DNA from: Piper betle | Taxonomy: Eukaryota > Streptophyta > Magnoliopsida > Piperales > Piperaceae | Assembly (NCBI GenBank): GCA_033002965.1 | Contig: JAURVB010006483.1 | Span: 1 to 64,000 of the forward strand | Length of the DNA stretch: 64,000 nucleotides | Reading direction: 5' to 3' | Shown: positions 22,676 to 35,952 of the stretch, one piece after another | Position numbering within the stretch: position 1 is the stretch's first letter | How the letters are laid out: each line of letters opens with the position of its first letter | Program-made: the position numbers and the translations under genes | Notes under the pieces: model-generated | The model's database searches: none | Told to the model about the DNA's origin: nothing | What the model saw: the letters and a program-made list of their open reading frames with translations, nothing else

Positions 22676-25600
22676 ATGTTTGGGTTTTCGCGCCGGCGGA
22701 TCAAACTCGGCAGGTGATGCCATGCCCACTTTCTCCTTCCTTTTACCACTGCCTACTGCTTTTTTTCTTTTTTTTTTAATTTGTTTGTTGTGATGATGAT
22801 GACTGTTTGTTTGAAATGCTGAACCGAAATGCATTCTGGTGAGTTGCGTCAGAGGGGGAGTCTCTGCTAGATTTGCTGCTTTGCTTGTTTGTACTAGTTT
22901 GGGGGTGTGCAAACAATTAGTGTTCTGTTATTACTTTTATAGATTGATGGATGGGGTGGTCATTGTTTGGGGGCGAAATTTGGTTGAGTTATTTTTGTTT
23001 GGTTTGGGTGGAAGTGAACAGGACGACTGGCTGATTTCATCGCTGCCTTTTCAATATTGTTATTGATGCTCCCTTTGCAGATGGATTTGCGTTTTTGACT
23101 TTTCATTTTCCAATGCCGAAAGTCTACCTTTTTCTTCTCCTCATGTTACTATGTTTGGGCAAATTGTGTGCGTGTGCTGTTGTGTATGCTGTGTAATATC
23201 GGTTAGCATGGTTCCATTTATTGACCTTTTCAGGGTCAAAAGTCATTTATCGGATTCTACGCATGGAACAAGAAGTCCCAGTAGACAGACTAAACGCCCC
23301 AACCATTCTGCGGTAGGAACTTCACTATACTTGTTGCATTTTTGGCAGTTTGTCAGCTCCATTGCTCTGTTTGATGTTAAGATCTTGCAGGGTGAAAGTG
23401 CGGGGCATGAAAATACCAATCCTGATGACCCTAATTGTCCTTCATCGTCGTCATCTGGAGCTGGTGCTAACGTCTCTACAACTGCCAACACAGAGAATTG
23501 GATGGTTTTGTCAATTTTGGGTGAAAAGCCGCCTCCTCGATTTGATGTACGATGTTCTTTCAATACTGAGTCATGGTTTTAAAGTATAGAGAGGATATGG
23601 GTGAGCTTAGCTAGGCCTTTTCTGGTAATGTCTTATGCGAAGTTTGTTTTGGGATATTATACAGCATGCAGCTGCTGTTGTTGGATGCAAAATGTTTGTT
23701 GTTGGTGGTGAGACTACTCGTGGACTGTTGTTAGAAGATGTGCAGGTTGCGATCCCAGTCCATTCAACTTTTATACAAATGGGAAATGGGTTCAAATGGC
23801 AATCTTGTGAGATGTGATCTTGTCTGCAGGTGCTTAATTTTGACAAACTTAACTGGTCTGCTGCATCACCAAAATACTATTTATCACCTTCTACCTTACC
23901 GTTGAAAATTCCTGCATGCAAAGGTCACTGCCTGGTAATTGAACCTCACTTTGTAACCATCGCCCACCTTTATGTCCAAAATTGTTATATGTCAAGTCTT
24001 TATACGCTGTTTAGACTTAATACTGTTGTTATATGTCAATTCTGTATATGCTGTTTAGATTTAATATTCCTGGCTACATTTGCAGTGATTTTGGTAATAA
24101 AAAATTTCTGTGACTTGCCTGCAATTACTGGACTATAAATCTAGTCACTTTAAAATTCTTAAGTCGTTGATGTATGTAGGATTTCCATTGGATTCCTGCT
24201 TTAGATTTCTTCTTCCTCTTTATTTCATCATTTCATGGAATCCTCTAGTTTTATTTGATTCTTTGATAATGTGTAAGAGATTTATATATTGTGCCAAAAA
24301 GTACTCTCAACGTTGAAGGCCTTTGGACCAATGTGATATTGGCAAAAATTCAGAGTGGAAGTCTAATTTTAATTGGCAAAATAAATTAGTGCTTTTGCAC
24401 ATGGGAAAATTGGCTGTTATATTATTTGTAGAGCTAAGTAGGAAAAGATAAATATCCTTGAGCTAAAGCATGCTGATGATTTTGTTGTGCTAATTTAATT
24501 TTCTGATTCTTTTTCAGAACTTTATAGCGGTTATTACTAATTACTAACATTATTGGTAGTGGATTCTAACAAATTGACTTGTCTGCTTGCAAACATATTC
24601 TTTTATTTGTAGGTTTCCTGGGGACAAAAGCTGCTCCTGATTGGAGGGAAAACAAATCCACCTAGTGAAAGGATAACAAGTTATGGAAATTCTAAGGCTT
24701 GCCTACATTACATACGAATGCTATTCAACTTAATTTTTTTCTGACGTCAAGTTCTGTTTGATCTTGTCTTAAGTGTGGGCGTTCAATGTTGAAACTGAAT
24801 GTTGGTCACATGTTGAAGCAAAGGGGATGTCCCGGTATGTCCTAATGTCTAATTTATTCAACCAAATATGGTTGTATTTGCTCTTTCTTGATATTGCAAC
24901 TGCAATCTTATGACAATATTTGTGAATTACTCATCCTAAGCACATGAAATTTACAACATTTTGTTGAAGTTCCTGTAGTCTCCTTTCTACATACCGTCTT
25001 TATCTTTTTTCACCTTGTCTCGGTATTCCTTTAATTGTTTTTTTATTGTGCCTTGTAATTATATACCCTGGGGGGTCTGCTGTTGACATATGACCTTTTT
25101 TTTAATTTTATTTTATATGATTGTTTTGGAAATGTAATTCAGGTAGCTCGCAGTGGTCACACTGTGACAAGAGCAGGTACTGTTTTGATTCTCTTTGGAG
25201 GCGAGGATGGAAAGGGAAGAAAGCTTAATGATCTTCATATGTTTGATCTGAAGTCCTTGACATGGCTTCCGTTACATTGCACGTGAGTGTGCCCTTGTAA
25301 CTGAATTAAGCATTTGTTTGTTGGATTATGTATGATTTCTGTCTCTTTTTTACTAATTCACTGATTTCGTGAACAGAGGAACAGGCCCGTCTCCAAGGAA
25401 CAATCATGTAGCTGGCCTTTATGATGATAGAGTTCTAATGGTCTTTGGAGGAGCTTCAAAGTCAAGGATTTTGAACGATTTATACTCTCTTGATTTTGAA
25501 ACCGTAATGCAAAAAAAAAAAATCCTTGTGTCCTTTTGCCATTTTCAGTATGCATAAATCCTGCTTATGTTCCACTATCTAGTTAATGGTTTTGTAATCA

Positions 25601-28600
25601 GATGGCATGGTCTAGAATTAAGACACGGGGCTCCCATCCAACACCAAGAGCTGGTAGCTGTGGCGTTTTGTCTGGATCCAAATGGTATATCATAGGAGGA
25701 GGAAGCAGGAAAAAAGTAAGTCACCTGACATTGGTGGAGTCAGATATTGCACATTCTTATTTACAGCACATGGATGCACTTATTGTTAGAGATTTTAGCG
25801 TTTTACCGCTGGCATTAGCATTAAGCATACTGTCTTCAAGAACTTCAATGAAGAACTGACTCATACTTACACAATATGAGACAAAATTGAATCATCCTTG
25901 GTAATTGTGTGGTATCTCATGCGCTCTTATGCATTCTTAGTCATTTAGCAGACATGAATTTTTTCACCAATATTTAATAATTGCAGATACACTTGTAAAT
26001 GGGTGTTAAAAACCCTGATAGAGAAAGCAGAATGTATGTCTTATTTGTAGAATGTAAACTTTTCACACTTTTATGCAGCAAGCTGGATTTTGTATCACCA
26101 GTTATGCAGTGGAAGACAACCATGTCAGATTTTCAATCAACAGTTGCTAATGTTTCTATGATGTCAAATGACGTTGATACCTTTGTCTTTGATTTCAATA
26201 AGAAAGCAATCACTCTGTGATGCAAAATTCATGCCTCTTACGCCCAGCTTAGCTGGGCTAGAGCAAAGATGGTGATGATTTGTAGGAATAAGGCTTATTT
26301 ATCTAGGAAATACATTTCCTTTGTTGACACCCAGATTTTATGTTTTAGGGCATGCAGAAACAATAATATTTGATGTTCTCAAGGTTGAATGGACTACCTA
26401 TCTAGTATCAACGCCTTCTTCTACTATTACTAATAAAGTAAGTGGAATTCTGTGCATTAATTTTCTTGCATCATGCATCAACTTCATTTTGTTACTGACA
26501 TTTCCAGATGGTGTGTAGGGATTTAGTCTTGTACAGATGATGCACAAAGAAAGGTCTTTTCTTATCGCATTTGGCGGAACAAAGAAAGATTTGTCCAATC
26601 AGGTTAGATTAAGACAAAGAAATTCCACTCTTAAAGCATATGTGCACAGTAGAATTTTTTTGCAATTTGGTCCAGAAGTAATGAGTTTTGTTGTCAATGT
26701 GAAAGGAAGGACTCCCATCATTTATTTTCTGGCTAACTATGATAAATTTTTCCTATTGAGATGCAGAGATATATATGAGAGGCCATTCTAAAATTCATTT
26801 ATGTTATGTTTACTGACAGGAAAAAACTTTCTTTCAGGTAGAGGTGTTGATCACCAACAATAATGATGACCTGCAGGCTGTGATGGATAAAGATCCTTTT
26901 TTTCTGAAAAAGAGCTCATTAAGCGGTAGAGATTTTGCATCTCACTTGAATAATGGTGCTTCTGCATCTTCAAATAGTTCTGCCCGAATCACTGATGGAG
27001 TAGAGCACCATGGGTCTGGCCGAAGATCGCTTTCTGGATCCTCTCTGGACCCAACCTCAAATGTTTCTCTTCACAAGAAGGTTCTTCATGAAGAGGGACC
27101 ATCATCTGCTCAGAAAATGCGATGCATTCTGGAGGATGATACAACTAAGGATACCACTGATATCCATGTTGCAAATACTGTCAAATCAAAGGTGGCTGAT
27201 AGGGTAATGGTTTATTGAAGGTTTTCTGGCCCTGAGTTCTTATTTACGTTTTGAATTTGGAACTTTAGGTTAAGGAACCGAGAAGCATGCCATTAGACGT
27301 GGGAGTGCAGACAGATATTACACTTGGAGCAGACAACACAATAACTTTACAGAAGAGGCTGAATACAAATGATGTGTATGACAATGATATAGTACATATA
27401 GAAGCTGATCAAACCAAATTGGTGAAAGCACCTGGCAACATTTACCAGCACTATGAGGAGAAAATACAAATGCTAGAAAAGAAGAATAGCTTGTTGGAAG
27501 GCCAGCTAGCAACTGCATTGGCAAATCAGGATATTGCTGAAAAAGACCTTTCTTCTGCTGTTAGGAATGGACAAGAAGCACAGAAAAGATTAGGTGAAAC
27601 TATGAAAGAGACAGAGCTTCTGAGAGACAAATTGGCAACTGTAGAAATGGCACAAGAAGAGGCACATGCCTTGTCAAATATTGTTCATTCTGACAATGTA
27701 CGTCTTGAACATGATGTTGCATTCCTCAAAGCAGTTTTGGATGACACTCAAAAGGTGATGGTACATTTCATCTTGCTCGTTTAACTTAGTTGACATTATT
27801 GATATTAAAACATAAACTCATTATGATCTCAATTCATTAAAATTTTCTCTGACTTTTATACCACATGCTTTTCAAGGACAGTAATTTTTAAGTAACTCTA
27901 TCAAGCAGAGAAGTTTAAGCTTGGTGTTCATGTGAAGAATGTCAAGCTTGTGCTTAAGTGGATGTTAATGGTTGCAGTTAACAGTGTTATCTTTTTTTTA
28001 ACCATCGCTTGACTATTTTTCCATCATTTTCTTAGGAACTCCATTCCACCAGAGGTGTGCTTGCTGGTGAAAGGGCAAGGGCATTCCAGCTACAGGTATG
28101 ATAACATTTGTTTTCTTTGCTTTACCTGCTTTGCTTGTGATTAATATTTTTCTTGAAGCCTTCATCACAATTCCGTTTATCTAAACAGTATCCTTGTCAA
28201 TGATATTTTTCAGCCTTCAGTTTGGTAATTATTAACTTGAGCGTAGGAAATTATTAACTTGCAAAATAACAAATGTCACTGCCATAATAATGTAAATAGA
28301 TAATCACACAAGCATAATTTCAAGGGTTCAAATAATTACCAAAACACTGTCATAGGAATTTTATAGTTTTTCCTGTCTTATGTACATCATGGTCGGGCAT
28401 TTGGGATCAAGTTAATTATGGTGTGCACAGTATGGTCAATTTGGTTATATGTTTTTGATGCTGATATTCTGAGGACAGCTTTTCAGGTCACACCCAAGAT
28501 TCAGGAGTAAACTAGAAATTACATGATTTTGGGTTTCCCCTTTTATCTGGTGTGTTGCATAACCTATGAAGTTCTTATACAATTTCATTTGTTGGAGTTG

Positions 28601-28684
28601 CAGGTGGAAGTGTTCCATCTCAAGCAACGATTGCAAGCTGTTGACAATAGAGCACCCACTCCAAGGAAGCCTTTTCATGCGTAG
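22676..28684 (+). CDS. Kelch-repeat protein with C-terminal coiled coil, 16 exons
   Basis: The exons are 22676-22713, 23234-23312, 23391-23546, 23665-23745, 23830-23934, 24613-24679, 24774-24834, 25143-25282, 25377-25503, 25602-25715, 26349-26437, 26519-26602, 26838-27203, 27269-27754, 28036-28095 and 28604-28684. Six Kelch-type blades with paired glycines (VVGG, LIGG, LFGG, VFGG, IIGG, AFGG) fill roughly residues 92-395 and should form a beta-propeller. A Ser-rich linker and a long coiled coil (about 540-690) follow, ending in the PTPRKPF motif. It resembles the Kelch part of plant acyl-CoA-binding proteins but lacks the acyl-CoA-binding domain, so a scaffold role is inferred. Exons total 2134 nt, two short of a multiple of three. 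One base is missing at the G-run 24823-24826 and one at the A-run 25710-25715. Allowing for these gives about 711 residues. Confidence 0.88.
23982..24067. repeat. 44-bp tandem repeat in a Kelch gene intron
   Basis: Two imperfect copies, 23982-24025 and 24026-24067, begin ttgttatatgtcaa and share the ctgtttaga core. They lie in the intron after exon 5 and have no evident function. Confidence 0.8.
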
Positions 28685-31600
28685 AATAGACTGCTACCTT
28701 ATTTTTAAAGCTATCTCTGACCATTCCTGATCCCTAATCGAGTTGGACTCTCCACGGTTGCTATTCTATTGTACAGGTAGCAAATGTTACCCTAAACCAC
28801 CCTATTGTAATATATATATTTCCATTTAAGTGCATTGCCATTTTTGGCTGCCATTATATATGATTATGCTGTTTATGAGCACTTTGACAAACTTCCATGT
28901 CCCGCAGCACTTCCTTTCTGCTCGATTATTGGCCTAGGGATTGTATTTTTAGTAATCTTAAGAAGCATATCGTGGCCATGAAAGATTTTTGGTCCTTATC
29001 CAGAGTGGCTAAACTAACTTGGTTTTTGAGTTTAATCTCCAAAAGATGACTCGTGTAATGTACCAAATTGGAAGCATTGCCTTTCAATGCCCTGCTAAGC
29101 ATTTGGAAAGTGATTGTTTGATATTTATATTGAAACAGGTCACTGAGATTGCTTGTTTGTTTACAGCAAGCTTCAAGAAACATGGTGCAGAATTTCAGCA
29201 TTGGGTTTTATCTGAGCAGTGGATTATCATTGCTGTCGCCGCCTCTTTGAAGCCTCCTATTTACGTGCACCGTGGCGGCCTTCACAATATAGAAATTTTG
29301 ATGGGCTTTTGTGTCCAGGTTTGAAGTTTTCTAACTATCCAATTGAAAGGTATGAGAGCAAGCTTTTCCCAGGCATTCTAGTAATAAAGGGTAGCTAAGC
29401 AGAACGGTTCCTTGGGCTGGTATATCTTCCTCTTGAGTAAAAATTTTGTTGCTTACTCAGCCCTATTAGCGGTAAGGTCGAATCAAGTTCAACTAAATTA
29501 CCCACTCATTATATACCTACCCTTATGATACTTTTATTATTTCGAGAAAAAATAAGAAAAATTATTTATGGTACTCTAGTTATTATTTCAATATTGGTTG
29601 TAAGATTTTACAATAGATTGTTTGTCCTTGGTCTCTATCTTTTTTCACCTTGTCCCCGTAGCTTTGTACCAGTAGCTGCACGGATTTTAATGCCTCAATT
29701 GGAGCTGGTTTATCCAATTAATGATTTTCTTTTATACCTTAAAGCTCAACAAGCTCGAAGGTTCTTTTGTACGCACAAAGACTAGACGCCAAGAAAAAAT
29801 GATGGATATATCTGGAAAGTACAGATGTGAAAGATAAAAAGAGAACTGCCTGAACCGCACCCTAGTGAGTAGAATCTCAATTGGAATACACAAGTTCATA
29901 GTTTTGATGGAAACCTTAATTTAAAAAAAACAATTATGGTTAATGACTTTTAAACTCGGATCAAAATCATGGCAGCCCAAGGATGAAACCTTTTTACACG
30001 CTCGTTTTACCCTCCAACGCCCCACAGTTTTGAGGTACGATATACGGAGGTGCTTTTTGTGGTCAAAACTGATCCAGTTCTATAATTCTGATTGTCTAAA
30101 TCCACACGCAATTTTTAGTGCGAAATTCTTAATGTATTTTATTGTTATTTCTCTTATTACTGAGGGCTCAAGGCATGTTTCTCTTATTTTATAATTCTTG
30201 ACCCTCAATATGTTTTACGTCATGAGTAGTTATCAATCCTACCCGCTAGCAGCAAAACTGTATCATTTATTTATTTATTTTGGTTGCTACAAAGTGAGCA
30301 ATGTAGAACATGCATATGATTTTTGCCTGCTGGTAAAGAGTCAAAATTGTTTATAATTGCACAAGAATCTATATTAGGATTGAAGATTAAACATATTTAA
30401 TGCGAATGAAAAAAATTCATATAAAATTACCTACCTACTATTGCGCAACAAAAAATAAACCTCTCAATTTAAAGTGAAATCACAAATAAAAAATCACCCT
30501 AATGCATAAGTTAATCAAGACTGTCGAGTACAGGACGTTGTGTCAAACACATTTCTCAAATTTTTTCAAAATTTTTCATTTTGCACTAACGGTAGTGCAC
30601 ATATTTATAATGACGAGTTTTCGTCGGATTGTATCTTTTAGAAAAAAAGTAACTTTTAGCCAACATGTGGGTTAAATTAGTTAATAATTTCTACCTAACA
30701 AGGATTTATGTTATCTAACTCTTAATTGACTTCTTGGTTGAAGTAGAAGAAGGCGTATATTAAATTATAAAAACTCTTTTGAAATAACTATAAAACTTTT
30801 AGGCATTGCAATTTGTGAAAATGGACGGGTTGGATGGTCAGACTTGTCGTTTATCACCGACTCGTCACATGCATGGCCAGAACCAAGGTCGGTGTTGCAG
30901 GGAAATTTGACTACCACCACCAAACCAATACACTTAATGTGGTTGCAATGGGAAATGAGTTCTTCAAGAGAGACTTCTGTAATTTGAAAAAAAATCTCGA
31001 AATTGAACGCTAGCATGATGGGACTTTTTATAAGCCTTAGCAAATTCAGCTATTTGCTAAAATAATGAATTAAACGATCCACCGAAACTCAAGATGATAA
31101 GCCTTCTCCAACTCGATGAAAATGATAAGCCTTGTTATCTCTACAGTCTAATGCCTACTTCCAATTAATCACAATATCAAAATTTGTTATATAGCTATTG
31201 TGACATTAATTGATTAGTCGATGGACTTATCCTCATGTTGGGCTTCTATTGGAAAATGTTTATATTCACAATGTTGGAGACGTTCAAACTTTTTTTCCAA
31301 GCCATTAATGTTGTTTGAAACAGCTTGAGCTGTAAACTATATATGTCAAATGCAGATTATCACACACTCTAACACATAGCAGCTCCAGGTATGTATTAAT
31401 ATCTTAATCAAATGCGCACTTTAAAGAAGTGTATGAAAAAACTTTTTTTATTTTTTGCGGTGTATAAAAAGTCTTTCAAACCAAAGATTCAAGAACATTT
31501 GAACAGAACAGAAGGTATGATAAAAAGAAAAAAGAAAAAACTAGAGAATAATATGGCTGTACGTACGGCATCACATGTATGTAAGACGTAGTACTTTCAA

Positions 31601-31722
31601 AGGACACAAGAACATGAGAGATCACACAACGCGTCTTTGATTAAACATCGTTTCACAACATGTTGTCGACCAAATTTCTATTTGGTTCCTTTCATAACTC
31701 ACCGACAAAAGGCGTTCAAATC
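28685..31722. other. Kelch gene 3' flank and intergenic DNA
   Basis: The first few hundred bases are probably the Kelch 3' UTR. Open frames at 29019-29324, 29525-29785 and 29943-30194 show no recognisable domains. The 29525-29785 frame is hydrophobic and would contain one or two membrane-like stretches, but I cannot place it in a family. The rest is AT-rich. Confidence 0.45.
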
Positions 31723-31723
31723 G

Positions 31724-31732
31724 CCTATAAAT
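31724..31732 (+). promoter_or_regulatory. Probable TATA box of the expansin gene
   Basis: The motif ctataaatt lies about 80 bp before the expansin ATG at 31809. This is a normal spacing for a plant core promoter with a 5' UTR of about 50 nt. Confidence 0.65.
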
Positions 31733-31808
31733 TCACGTTACATGCTATTGACAAACATACTGCACTCATATCATACATTATCCTAGCTAGAGAAGGCATC
31801 AATCAAGT

Positions 31809-33136
31809 ATGATGGCTTCACCGAACAGCTTCAACTTTCTTGTGTTCAATAATCTTGTCCTGCTCTTCACCATGTCTCTTGTGTTCTTGCCTTGGTCTAG
31901 CACGGCTGCTAGTGACGCCGGCGGTTGGCTGTCTGGCCATGCTACATTCTATGGTGCCGACCAAAACCCCTCCTCACTTGGTGAGTTTTCATTTCTATAT
32001 GTAAGTTAGGCTGGCGTACCAACAATGTACAAGTACTTTCTTCTATGCATTCATGCATTCATTCGAGGCGTTGATGATATGTGTTTATCATGAGATATAA
32101 CTCATTATTTAACGATAACATCTTATAACATATGTTGGGTTTTGTAGGAGGGGCATGTGGGTATGACAATACATACACTGCAGGGTTTGGAGGTAACACA
32201 GCGGCGGTCAGCGAGGCCCTTTTCCAGGGAGGACAAGCCTGTGGGGCTTGCTACAGACTCAAATGCGATGCTAGATTGGACTCTAAATGGTGCCTCCCTC
32301 ACGGTGGGGGCGTCAGCATCACCGTCACCAATTTCTGCCCTCCCAACCACCATGGCGGGTGGTGCGACCTTCCCCGCCGTCATTTCGACATGTCGATGCC
32401 GGCTTTCTCCCGCATTGCCCTCGCCGGCAGTGAAGGCATAGTCCCAGTTCTGTACAAAAGGTAAAAATTGATGCCAGTGCAATTCTACATCAAGCATATG
32501 AATTGCCAAGTTTTGAATCTATGTGTGCTACAGGTTTTTATTTGGGATTAATGATTAATATGAAAGAGCAATGTTAGCGTAGCTATATATTAATCTTGAT
32601 CACGCTAAGAGCACAAAATTAATGGCGTTATCTACATTGAATTTACCTAGGGATCACTGCAGTAGTGCAATGTAGATCAGAATTTCGACATACTTACAGA
32701 TTCATTGTTGATCGATCAATTGAGTTTATACACATATTTTAGCGTCATTTACTGATAATTAAACCATCGATTAATTAATTCATTGAATAAGTACTGATTA
32801 ATAAGTAATAAATTAATATGCAGGGTTGTCTGCGAGAGGAGAGGAGGGATTAGGTTCACTATGAGGGGCAATGGGAGCTTCAATCTGGTGACGATATCTA
32901 ACGTTGGGGGGAGTGGAGATGTGAAGGCTGCATGGATAAGGGGATCCACGACCAAAGCCTGGTTGTCCATGCAACGTAACTGGGGAGCAAATTGGCAGAG
33001 CAGAAATAGCCTTCAAAACCAAATGCTTTCTTTCAGACTAACCTTGGTTGATGGGAAAACCCTGGAACTCTTAAATGTGGCTCCTTCTACGTGGAGGTTT
33101 GGCGAAACCTTTACATCCATTCATCAATTCCCTTAG
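31809..33136 (+). CDS. EXPA: Alpha-expansin, 3 exons, 265 aa
   Basis: The exons are 31809-31980, 32148-32460 and 32824-33136, 798 nt with an intact frame. A hydrophobic signal peptide (about residues 10-34) directs the protein to the wall. The first domain has GGACGYDN (58-65), a series of cysteines, NFCPPN (119-124) and the HFD motif (136-138). The second domain carries the WGANWQ aromatic patch and ends near WRFGETF. Alpha-expansins loosen growing walls at acidic pH by disrupting cellulose-xyloglucan contacts without hydrolysis. Compared with typical family members, the segment between NFCPPN and GGWC is several residues short, so this is a divergent member. An ATG at 31812 immediately follows the chosen start, and either could be used. 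Confidence 0.94.
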
Positions 33137-34143
33137 AAGTACTTAAATAGACTTCACAAGTGAACTTGTTATGGTTTAGTTAATTTATTCTTGGTCATTC
33201 TCAATACTATTCAAGTTTTCAATATATTGTTTCCAAATTCCACAAATAATGTATTGTGTTGTATAGATGATTTGCCAGAATATTTTGTTGTATACATAAT
33301 AATCAATAAATATATATATATAGATGTGTGTGTGTGTTGATTATTATGTATAGCCTGCTACTAAATTGTTTCTCCTTGCTATATTGATCATGTTTTGATA
33401 ATTTGATTGGCTACCATATCATAGGTTAATCTATCACTAAGCAATTGATAATATGTATTAAGTGATTTTTTTTCGAGCCTAACTAGTAGTCCTAAAATGG
33501 TTTTTGTCCAAACCTCATTTTTATTTGTTTTCGTGTATATAAATGAAAACGTATGGTTGCTCAATCAATGTATAGTTCTATTATTTTTGTGCTGTACTCC
33601 CAACAAAATTTACACAAGGGATTTGACCTTATATATTATAAATATTTTATGTACGATTACCGCATAATATTTTGTATGAAGGGTTCAAATTAGATTAATA
33701 TTATTTATGATTTAAAAATTTGAGATTTTGACTTGAATCCAAGCCAAATTACGAGTGGAGTCGACTCTAAGTCACACAGAGTTACACAATTTAAATGTAT
33801 AAGAATAGACAATAGATTAATATTTTGTGTATCGATCGTTCAAACATCTATATTTGAAGAATAATCAAAAAAATTAAAGTGTACATCACACGGTAAAGAG
33901 TTTATATGGATATGATTAACTAAAAGTTAGTGAATCATGCAGTACTTCCACCTAAAGCTTAAATGAAAAGAACATAAACACTAATCTTATTAAAATAGAT
34001 CCATTTAATAGATTTTCAAGTAAATATTTATTGTAATATGCATAAATATACCATTCTTTGGCCACTTTGATAGAAACATCCAACCAATCAAATTCAAATT
34101 TTTCAGGCCTTCATTTAATTTCCTGCATCATTTGTTGTTCACA

Positions 34144-34185
34144 ACCATTCATTTTCAGCATTATACCATTCATTTTCAGCATTAT
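34144..34185. repeat. Perfect 21-bp tandem duplication
   Basis: Two identical 21-bp copies (34144-34164 and 34165-34185) begin accattcattttcag. It is probably a recent slippage product. Confidence 0.9.
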
Positions 34186-34753
34186 ACATTGTATATAGTT
34201 AAATATGGTCAACATTGATTGGACTATAATGTTAAGCATTCCTCTTAATTAAGTTGTAAATATATTAATGTAATGCATAAAAACCAACTGATCTATATTT
34301 TTTTTACTGGAGTCTAATTCACTTCTTTGAATAGATTTGATCAAATGTACTCAAATATTTTTCTCATGAAGAAGATAAACATATCTAATTTAAAATTCAG
34401 ATACTAATTGTGTCGAAAGATAAGCCCAATTTTATATTACATAATAAATATCATTTTAAGCATTACATGTAACTCTAGATTGTTTTTTCACTAATTGTGT
34501 AAAGGATTCTTGTATCTTTATTAGCTAGGAGGTTAAGAGATGTTATTAATGAGAAGTGTAAACGAAGCTAATTCAATTAATGTTATTAAGTTAGTGTAAA
34601 GGTTGCCATATCATTACATGTGTCACGAAAATTTTTAAGTATCGTTAACATTTATCAGTTTAAGCATTGGATTGACAAAACACATCGATTTAAACCCTAA
34701 ATTTAAGCATTGAGTGGGCTCATGAATGGTTGTCATTGTCCGGGCAACCCAAC

Positions 34754-34756
<3 letters not shown>

Positions 34757-34784
<28 letters not shown>
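34757..34784. repeat. (AT)n microsatellite
   Basis: An uninterrupted run of about 14 AT units lies in intergenic DNA. Confidence 0.9.
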
Positions 34785-34788
<4 letters not shown>

Positions 34789-35952
34789 GTATAAAATGAA
34801 AAATAGAACGCTATTATCAACAACATACGTCATAAATAATAATTATTTTAGTTATAACATTATCTAACGATAAAATAAAATGTGCTCTATTTAAAAAGTA
34901 TCATTAATTAAAATATTTTTTTTGGTATAAACAAACATTGATATAAGTTATTTATAGGAGACTTTACAAGAATACATATTAATTATTATTATGAGAGCAA
35001 AGTGAGGGAGTTTGGACGAGAAGAAAGAAGGGTCGCAACTTTTGAGTACGCATATTAAATCATCCTTACTGTTAATTAGGGACGTTCATTAAACAAATCA
35101 AATAAAGTTTCATTTATTTTAAGGAAGGCCTATTTGAATTAAAATGGGCTCGCTGGATTATATATTCTACCACTCTTCCTTTGCAAAACTTATCTTAACA
35201 TCTAATTTTAAAGTTAAAATATCTTAAATTAACATAATTATGTATAAAAAATAATATATTCATGCATAGGCTTATAGAAAATAGTTATTACATCAATATT
35301 TTTAAAAAATTATTTAAATTTCTATGAAGAAATATAATATAATGATTTCAATTAGAGCTATAAATTAATTTTTTCGAGTCAGACACCAAAGCTAAATCGA
35401 AGTTAATTGAACCTTGAATATCCATTACAACTAATGTCTCCCATTAATTAGTGGTTTAATTTTTTCAAGAATATGAGAAAAGAGATATGAAATAAAAAAT
35501 AGAGCTAAATGCCAACCAAAAAAGAGTTATGTGATGGCAGCCAAACCATGCCAACTCCACCTTGAAGAGATCTCATTGGGGCAGCTCGTGTCAAATATGG
35601 CCAGCAAGAGTCAACCTGGCAGGGGTAGCTCCTCTTCCCAGGTCAATTTAATCGGAGCAACATTGTTCCGACGAGTATTTTTTCCTTTTCTAAAAAAATA
35701 AAATAAAATAAAATGCCCTCTCCAACAGAGTGCGTGACAGAGTCGATCTTCATGCTACCATTCTACTCAAACAACGGTTACAAATGGTAGAACATTGATC
35801 AACCAAATACCTTAATTATCTTTGTCCGCAAGAAGCACGTACATACAACTATGAAACAGACGGCCATTAGCCCATTACAACAATTAAAATTTTACTGACA
35901 AATCCCTGCATCGAAATTTAAGGTTAGGAGCAAGGTCACGTAGCGGAGCTTA

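Larger units (their letters stand above)
33137..35952. other. AT-rich intergenic DNA between expansin and TON2
   Basis: No coding region longer than a short chance frame is present. It holds a 21-bp tandem repeat (34144-34185) and an (AT)n run (34757-34784). The 3' ends of the convergent expansin and TON2 genes lie at the two edges. Confidence 0.55.

Noticed and set aside
29525..29785. Hydrophobic 86-codon open frame
   Set aside because: AT-rich DNA readily gives hydrophobic frames; no family match, promoter or conserved neighbour could be recognised.
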